This document shows, in pieces, positions 6,797-10,236 of a stretch of 10,236 nt of DNA. Positions within the stretch are counted from its first letter, which is position 1; each line of letters starts with the position of its first letter. Source of the stretch: Peptoniphilus sp034090345 (GTDB lineage: Bacteria; Bacillota; Clostridia; Tissierellales; Peptoniphilaceae); contig NZ_JAXDSS010000091.1 of the NCBI RefSeq assembly GCF_034090345.1, positions 1 to 10,236 of the forward strand, read 5' to 3'. Position numbers and translations under genes: made by a program. The notes beneath the pieces are model-generated. The model did no database searches. It was not told the DNA's origin and saw only the letters and a program-made list of their open reading frames with translations.

Positions 6797-7423
6797 ATGA
6801 ATAGAGATTTTAGTAAAAAATATATGATGAAAAAAACATCTATGTTTTGCTTAATTGCAATTATGACACTTGGCTTGGCAGCTTGCGGTCAAAAAGAAAA
6901 TAAGATAGATACAGCCAATAGACCGCCCGTTGCCGAACAAGCACAAAAAGAAAACAGTACTGAAAACATAGGTGAGTTTGAGACTACCGATTTAGAAAAA
7001 AATAAGGTGACACAAGAAGTATTTAGAGAAAATGACCTTACTATGGTTAACATGTTCTCAACAACATGCAACCCATGCATGGAAGAATTGCCATATTTAG
7101 CAGAATTGGCAAACGAATATAAAGACAAAAAAGTAGGTATATTGGGCGTTGACATTGACATGGATTCAAAAGGTAAACCTGACGAAGAGTCAAGAGAGAT
7201 AGTGTCAAAAATTGTAAACGATAAAAAAAGCTCTATGAAAGTGATATTTTTAGATGAAAATTTAATAAATACACTTCTAAAGAAGACAGATGTACTTCCA
7301 TATACTTTCTTTGTAAATAAAGAAGGAGATATAATTGGAGAAGAATACATGGGAAGCCGTTCAAAAGAAGCGTGGGCAAATGTAATTGACAAAGAATTTG
7401 ATAAAATTTCTAAAAATAAATAG
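6797..7423 (+). CDS. TlpA-like thioredoxin-fold lipoprotein
   Basis: This 208-residue exported thiol-disulfide protein is anchored outside the membrane. A lipoprotein signal peptide (about 1-29) ends in the lipobox LAAC, with lipidated Cys30. A charged linker (31-60) leads into a thioredoxin fold. The active site is FSTTCNPCMEELP with Cys91-Asn-Pro-Cys94; the strand ILGVDIDMD and the cis-proline region VLPYTFFVNKEGDII (Pro168) fit the TlpA/AhpC-TSA group. TlpA-type proteins usually reduce exported substrates and need electrons from a membrane partner. No CcdA/DsbD is nearby, but a CxxC membrane peptide and a polyferredoxin protein follow directly. The start ATG has AAAGGAGA at 6783-6790. The next gene begins 8 bases after the stop. 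Its substrate is not visible here. Confidence 0.9.
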   Translation: MNRDFSKKYMMKKTSMFCLIAIMTLGLAACGQKENKIDTANRPPVAEQAQKENSTENIGEFETTDLEKNKVTQEVFRENDLTMVNMFSTTCNPCMEELPYLAELANEYKDKKVGILGVDIDMDSKGKPDEESREIVSKIVNDKKSSMKVIFLDENLINTLLKKTDVLPYTFFVNKEGDIIGEEYMGSRSKEAWANVIDKEFDKISKNK

Positions 7424-7431
7424 GTGATAGT

Positions 7432-7575
7432 ATGCAGAAAAATAATATAAAACCCTCAGTTCTATTGATGACCGGGATATGTTTTGTATTATACGGAGTC
7501 CTTGTAAAACAAGAAAATCTCGTAGTGTTAAACAAGGCGATTAAGATTTGTATGGAATGTATAGGAATTGGATAA
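7432..7575 (+). CDS. CD1871A-type small membrane protein with C-terminal CxxC
   Basis: This 47-residue peptide has one hydrophobic span at about 9-25 (SVLLMTGICFVLYGVLV) and ends KICMECIGIG, a Cys40-x-x-Cys43 motif. The size, single span and C-terminal CMECIGIG match the small family named after C. difficile CD1871A, from memory. The ribosome binding site AGGTGAT (7422-7428) overlaps the stop of the thioredoxin lipoprotein, and the polyferredoxin gene begins 8 bases downstream, so the three are probably one transcript. With the basic end inside, the CxxC would lie outside or at the outer face. It could then pass electrons between the Fe-S protein and the lipoprotein; this role is inferred. 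No function has been shown for the family as far as I know. Confidence 0.8.
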   Translation: MQKNNIKPSVLLMTGICFVLYGVLVKQENLVVLNKAIKICMECIGIG

Positions 7576-7583
7576 AATAACTT

Positions 7584-8483
7584 ATGAAAAAACAATTTAA
7601 TTCGTTTAGGCATAAAATTCAAGCCTTGGCAACCATTATTACAAATGGGAATGTATCAGGTTATATTTCAGAGAAAATATATAAAGGGGACATAAAAAAC
7701 GCATGTGGCCCCGGACTGAATTGCTACTCCTGCATTGGAGCATTGGGTTCCTGCCCTATAGGATCTCTGCAAGCAGTAATAGGCAAAAAAAGGGGGAGGA
7801 TTTCCATTCTATGTAGTAGGGTTTTTACTCCTTATAGGAAGCTTGTTGGAGAGATTGGTATGTGGCTGGTTATGTCCTTTTGGGCTTTTCCAAGACTTAT
7901 TACATAGAATTCCATTTCCAAAAAAATAAGGACACTGCCCAAAGAAAAAATACTAGTAAAACTAAAATATTTAATCTTGATGATATTTGTCATTATACTT
8001 CCGATGTACTTGGTAAATAATATAGGCAATGGCAATCCATACTTCTGTAAATATATATGTCCTGTTGGAACACTGGAAGGAGGAATTCCATTAGTACTGT
8101 TAAATAAAACTATGAGAGGGTCAATCGGGTTCTTATTTGTATGGAAGAATGTAATCCTTCTTACTACAATTATTTTATCAATTATAATTTACAGGCCATT
8201 TTGTAAGCTGATATGTCCTTTGGGAGCTATTTATTCCTTGTTTAATAAAGTATCTTTTTACAGATACCAAATCAACTGTGACAAGTGCATCAACTGCGGG
8301 AAATGTGCCAAAATATGCTTGATGAATGTTGACCCTGTAAAGGATGCCAACCATTTGGAATGTATCAGATGTGGAAATTGCAGAAAAGCTTGTCCGAAAG
8401 GAGCGATTGAGCTTTTGATAGCAGGTAGAAAATTTGAGAAAATAAATAATATTAAGAATACGACTTTAGAAAATGTAAAATAA
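7584..8483 (+). pseudogene. NapH-like 4Fe-4S polyferredoxin membrane protein, interrupted by two compensating frameshifts
   Basis: Reassembled, this is one protein of about 299 residues. The N-terminal part (7584 to about 7791) has GPGLNCYSCIGALGSCPIGS. The middle continues in the next frame (about 7792-7920) as FYVVGFLLLIGSLLERLVCG and then WLCPFGLFQDLLHRIPFP. The original frame resumes at about 7926 and carries CKYICPVG, CKLICPLGA and two ferredoxin motifs, CDKCINCGKCAKIC and CIRCGNCRKACP. The shifts fall at two A7 runs, 7785-7791 (one base too many, in the A7 or the adjoining G5) and 7920-7926 (one too few). Read as written, translation stops at 7905-7907. The gene may be a true pseudogene, phase-variable, or affected by homopolymer sequence error. 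Such proteins pass electrons across or along the membrane from cytoplasmic donors. The internal ATG at 7977 could at best give a C-terminal piece. Confidence 0.85.
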
Positions 8484-8487
8484 TATA

Positions 8488-8540
8488 TGTCCTCAATTGC
8501 CAAATTATCATATAAATTATTTATGGTAAGGTTGAGGGCA
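8488..8540 (+). terminator. imperfect hairpin after the redox trio, possible terminator
   Basis: TGTCCTCAA (8488-8496) pairs with TTGAGGGCA (8532-8540) with one G-U pair. The stem continues as TTGCC (8497-8501) with GGTAA (8525-8529) across a 2-nt bulge. Only TTT follows, so it is a weak intrinsic terminator at best. It separates the trio from the protease gene. TAAAAT at 8563-8568 could be a -10 for the latter, without a good -35. Confidence 0.45.
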
Positions 8541-8579
8541 TTTGATATTTAAAGAATTTATTTAAAATAGAAAGGTGTG

Positions 8580-9497
8580 ATGATATTGGACTTAATTAAG
8601 GATAAGAATTTTACAAAGAATCCCTATTTATATACTTTAATACTTTTGCTTATGGCTAAATTGGTGCTTTTCAGTTCTGAAATTTTTATATTAGGCTATG
8701 TAAATGTAGTATTAAATATCTTGCCAAGTAGTGGTTATATAATAAATTTAGTCGAGCTTTCGAGTTTTATATTTATAACTCTTTTGGTTATATTTTTGGC
8801 GAGGAAAATATTAAAAATTTCTTGGAATACTTTGGGATTTAGAAAAACAGGTAGCTTAAAAGAATTTTTAAAAGGTTGGGGTTTTGGTGCAATTGTTTTA
8901 ATAAGTTGTGTAGCTTTTATGATAATTGTAGGTGTAGTTAGGATTGATAAAGTTACATTTGACTCAAAACTTATTTTAGAGTTTATTCCCCTTCTTATGG
9001 TTTGGTCTATACAGGGAAATGCCGAAGAAGTTTTGACAAGAGGATTTTTATTTTCAGGAGTTGCTCGTAAAACAAATATTTTAATCGGTATAGCTGTCTC
9101 GGCAATTTTCTTTACAGTTATGCATTTAGAAAACGACGGCATATCAGTTATTCCTCTAATAGATCTGTTTGTATTTGGAATTTTTGCAGCCCTAGTTATG
9201 ATAAAGACAAAAAACATATGGCTTGTAAGCGGATTCCATGCCGCGTGGAATTGCTTCCAAGGAAATGTATTCGCCTTTCCTGTAAGCGGAACAAATGTGG
9301 GAAATGCATTTATAAATGTAACAACACAGGGACCGAGCTGGCTTACGGGAGGTAAATTTGGAGTCGAAGGAAGTATAATCAGCTTAATAGTGCAAATTGT
9401 GTTAATAATATTGCTTTGCTACGACCTATTTGTAAAACAAAAGATGAATGCTTTAGATAAATTCGACATAGAAACATATAGAGATGAGGTTGAATAA
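8580..9497 (+). CDS. CPBP family intramembrane glutamic protease
   Basis: This multi-spanning membrane protein of about 305 residues belongs to the CPBP (Abi/CAAX-protease, Rce1-like) family. Counting from GTG at 8577, the catalytic motifs are EEVLTRG (Glu150, Glu151, Arg155), FTVMH (His183) and FHAAWN (His221, Asn225); all expected residues are present, so it is probably active. Around eight hydrophobic segments are visible. Family members cleave within or near the membrane, and some act in bacteriocin maturation or self-immunity; no bacteriocin gene is evident here. Starts at GTG 8577, ATG 8580 and TTG 8586 are all possible after AAAGG (8571-8575); ATG is preferred as the stronger codon. 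A 40-codon membrane ORF begins one base after the stop. Confidence 0.92.
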   Translation: MILDLIKDKNFTKNPYLYTLILLLMAKLVLFSSEIFILGYVNVVLNILPSSGYIINLVELSSFIFITLLVIFLARKILKISWNTLGFRKTGSLKEFLKGWGFGAIVLISCVAFMIIVGVVRIDKVTFDSKLILEFIPLLMVWSIQGNAEEVLTRGFLFSGVARKTNILIGIAVSAIFFTVMHLENDGISVIPLIDLFVFGIFAALVMIKTKNIWLVSGFHAAWNCFQGNVFAFPVSGTNVGNAFINVTTQGPSWLTGGKFGVEGSIISLIVQIVLIILLCYDLFVKQKMNALDKFDIETYRDEVE

Positions 9498-9498
9498 G

Positions 9499-9621
9499 AT
9501 GGAAAATTTAAAGACAAAAAAGGAAAAACTGAACTATTTAAAATGGTGGGATATACTAATTATAACGGCGATGGCTTTTGCGTTATTTTTGTGTTCCATT
9601 GCATATTCTACTACTTTTTGA
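9499..9621 (+). CDS. short single-span membrane ORF, possibly a truncated CPBP remnant
   Basis: This is a 40-codon ORF with a basic start MENLKTKKEKLNYLKWWD and one hydrophobic span (about 19-36, ILIITAMAFALFLCSIAY). It begins one base after the protease stop and has GAGGT (9486-9490) at good distance, so coupled translation is plausible. The WWD-plus-hydrophobic pattern resembles the N-terminus of CPBP proteases from memory, so it may be the stump of a second, lost protease gene, or a genuine small membrane partner. No continuation in any frame was found after the stop. The -35 of the next promoter overlaps its stop codon. Confidence 0.5.
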   Translation: MENLKTKKEKLNYLKWWDILIITAMAFALFLCSIAYSTTF

Positions 9622-9647
9622 CGAAATCTCATTTATTCTGTTATAAT
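9618..9647 (+). promoter_or_regulatory. strong extended -10 promoter directly before a hairpin
   Basis: TTGACG (9618-9623) and TATAAT (9642-9647) are separated by 18 bases, with the extended TGT just before the -10 (9639-9641). Transcription should start near 9654, only a few bases before the stem at 9656. It overlaps the stop codon of the short ORF upstream. Confidence 0.6.
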
Positions 9648-9653
9648 GGTTTT

Positions 9654-9723
9654 CTTAGGAAGCCTTCTTTCTGATATTTTGTTTTTGCTTAAATTTATAT
9701 TATCAGATGGCTTCCTATTTTTT
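9654..9723 (+). ncRNA. candidate small RNA ending in a rho-independent terminator
   Basis: TAGGAAGCC (9656-9664) pairs perfectly with GGCTTCCTA (9709-9717). A second helix TCTGATA (9670-9676) with TATCAGA (9701-9707) lies inside, with a 5/1-nt internal loop and a 24-nt apical loop. Six T follow (9718-9723). At minimum this is an intrinsic terminator for the protease transcript. With the promoter at 9618-9647 it would also give a discrete RNA of about 70 nt. It could alternatively be an attenuator for the secreted-protein gene. Confidence 0.5.
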
Positions 9724-9989
9724 ATTGTTTTGTCACATATGTATTATTACCTAACATATAAAGTCTAATGATAGGGGAAATGAATGGAAGATGGTTTGTG
9801 AAATTGTTTTCGAAAGATATACAAAAGAGTTGAATTAAAAAAAAAGCATGTTACAATAAAATTGAATGATGGTACATAGTAATAAAAAGGAGAGTGATAA
9901 TTTTTTATTAAAAATATAGTTGTCACTAAAATCTTATAAAAAAAGAGGAATATTGAATTGCGAATTTAATATAGAAGAGGAGGAAATTA
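9724..9989. other. non-coding stretch before the secreted-protein gene
   Basis: No gene is supported here. The stretch is AT-rich, with the promoter candidate at 9830-9857. A good Shine-Dalgarno-like AAAAGGAGAG at 9885-9894 has no usable start codon after it. The longest ATG frames are under 20 codons and lack ribosome binding sites. Confidence 0.5.
9830..9857 (+). promoter_or_regulatory. probable promoter of the secreted-protein gene
   Basis: TTGAAT (9830-9835) and TACAAT (9852-9857) are separated by 16 bases, with an extended TGT at 9849-9851. The spacer contains a run of nine A. The leader to the ATG at 9990 would be about 125 nt, long enough for post-transcriptional control, although no riboswitch was recognised. 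Confidence 0.5.
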
Positions 9990-10236
9990 ATGAGAAAATT
10001 AGGTAAAAGAGCCTTATCTTTGTTTTTGGCTCTAATTATGTTATTTGGATCGGTAAATTTTGCATTTGCAACTGAAACAAATAAAATTGAAGAACAAGTA
10101 AAGCAAATTTTAGAAGAGAAGAAAGGAAATCTTGAAGAGGCATTACTAGCAATGATTAAGCTCGACGGGATTAAAAGTATTCAGGTTGGAAAAGAAGTTA
10201 AAGAGAATTTAGGGAGTAAAACCAATGTTTTGGAAC
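9990..10236 (+). CDS. secreted protein of unknown function, 3' end beyond window
   Basis: The first 82 codons are present. A clear Sec signal peptide, MRKLGKRALSLFLALIMLFG followed by SVNFAFA, has a likely signal peptidase I site after AFA (about residue 27). The mature part begins TETNKIEEQVKQILEEKKGN and is charged and helical, suggesting an alpha-helical stalk or a propeptide-like region. The family cannot be named from this fragment; large surface or secreted enzymes of anaerobic cocci often begin this way. The ribosome binding site AGAGGAGG (9976-9983) is strong and 6 bases from the ATG. The frame is open to the window edge. Confidence 0.85.
   Translation, partial: MRKLGKRALSLFLALIMLFGSVNFAFATETNKIEEQVKQILEEKKGNLEEALLAMIKLDGIKSIQVGKEVKENLGSKTNVLE

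Noticed and set aside
6889..7392. Long open frame on the minus strand opposite the thioredoxin lipoprotein
   Set aside because: The plus-strand gene has a lipobox, CNPC site and ribosome binding site; the minus frame has no family features and is explained by AT-rich codon use.
7977..8483. Separate C-terminal ferredoxin gene starting at the internal ATG
   Set aside because: There is no ribosome binding site before 7977, and the sequence just upstream in the same frame continues the membrane protein, so it is the 3' part of the frameshifted gene.
8735..9217. Long open frame on the minus strand opposite the CPBP protease
   Set aside because: It has no ribosome binding site and overlaps the conserved protease motifs on the plus strand.
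9772..9836. Very short ATG frames in the gap before the secreted-protein gene
   Set aside because: They are under 20 codons, lack ribosome binding sites and show no protein-like pattern.

Overview
The window looks like chromosomal DNA of a low-GC, anaerobic, Gram-positive bacterium. The AT-rich sequence, strong AGGAGG ribosome binding sites, sigma-A type promoters and a lipoprotein signal all fit Bacillota. The gene content (an mscS/DUF951 pair next to rpsF-ssb-rpsR, and a CD1871A-type redox trio) suggests the Clostridia/Tissierellia side, perhaps Peptoniphilaceae. The genus cannot be fixed from this window.

Positions 1-2227 hold a compact forward operon: a membrane-anchored, probably beta-propeller protein of DUF5711 type, an MscS channel (ATGA overlap with the previous gene) and a small DUF951 protein. 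It ends in a bidirectional terminator shared with the convergent mgsA (methylglyoxal synthase, minus strand, 2326-2805). A consensus promoter at 2875-2903 then drives the ribosomal/replication operon rpsF-ssb-rpsR. Its leader folds into a structure that fits the known S6:S18 autoregulatory element and ends in the Shine-Dalgarno sequence. A terminator closes that operon at 4006-4033.

Positions 4128-8540 look like an accessory module. A histidine kinase and an OmpR/PhoB-family response regulator form one operon (4203-5996). A ClbS/DfsB-type four-helix protein follows. Next is a redox trio: an exported TlpA-like lipoprotein, a 47-residue membrane peptide ending in a CxxC motif, and a NapH-like polyferredoxin membrane protein. 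The polyferredoxin gene carries two compensating single-base shifts, both at runs of seven A, so it is a pseudogene, phase-variable, or affected by sequence error. The trio is preceded by TTAACA-N5-TTAACA, a PhoP-box-like direct repeat nested inside a perfect 10-bp inverted repeat. This makes it a good candidate target of the neighbouring two-component system. The trio plausibly carries electrons from cytoplasmic Fe-S carriers to an exported thiol-disulfide protein.

Positions 8577-9621 hold a CPBP intramembrane protease and a 40-codon single-span membrane ORF. A strong extended -10 promoter directly followed by a U-tailed hairpin (9618-9723) may encode a roughly 70-nt small RNA. A promoter region and the start of a secreted protein (9990 to the window edge) close the window. 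No tRNA, rRNA, CRISPR array or insertion sequence was seen.
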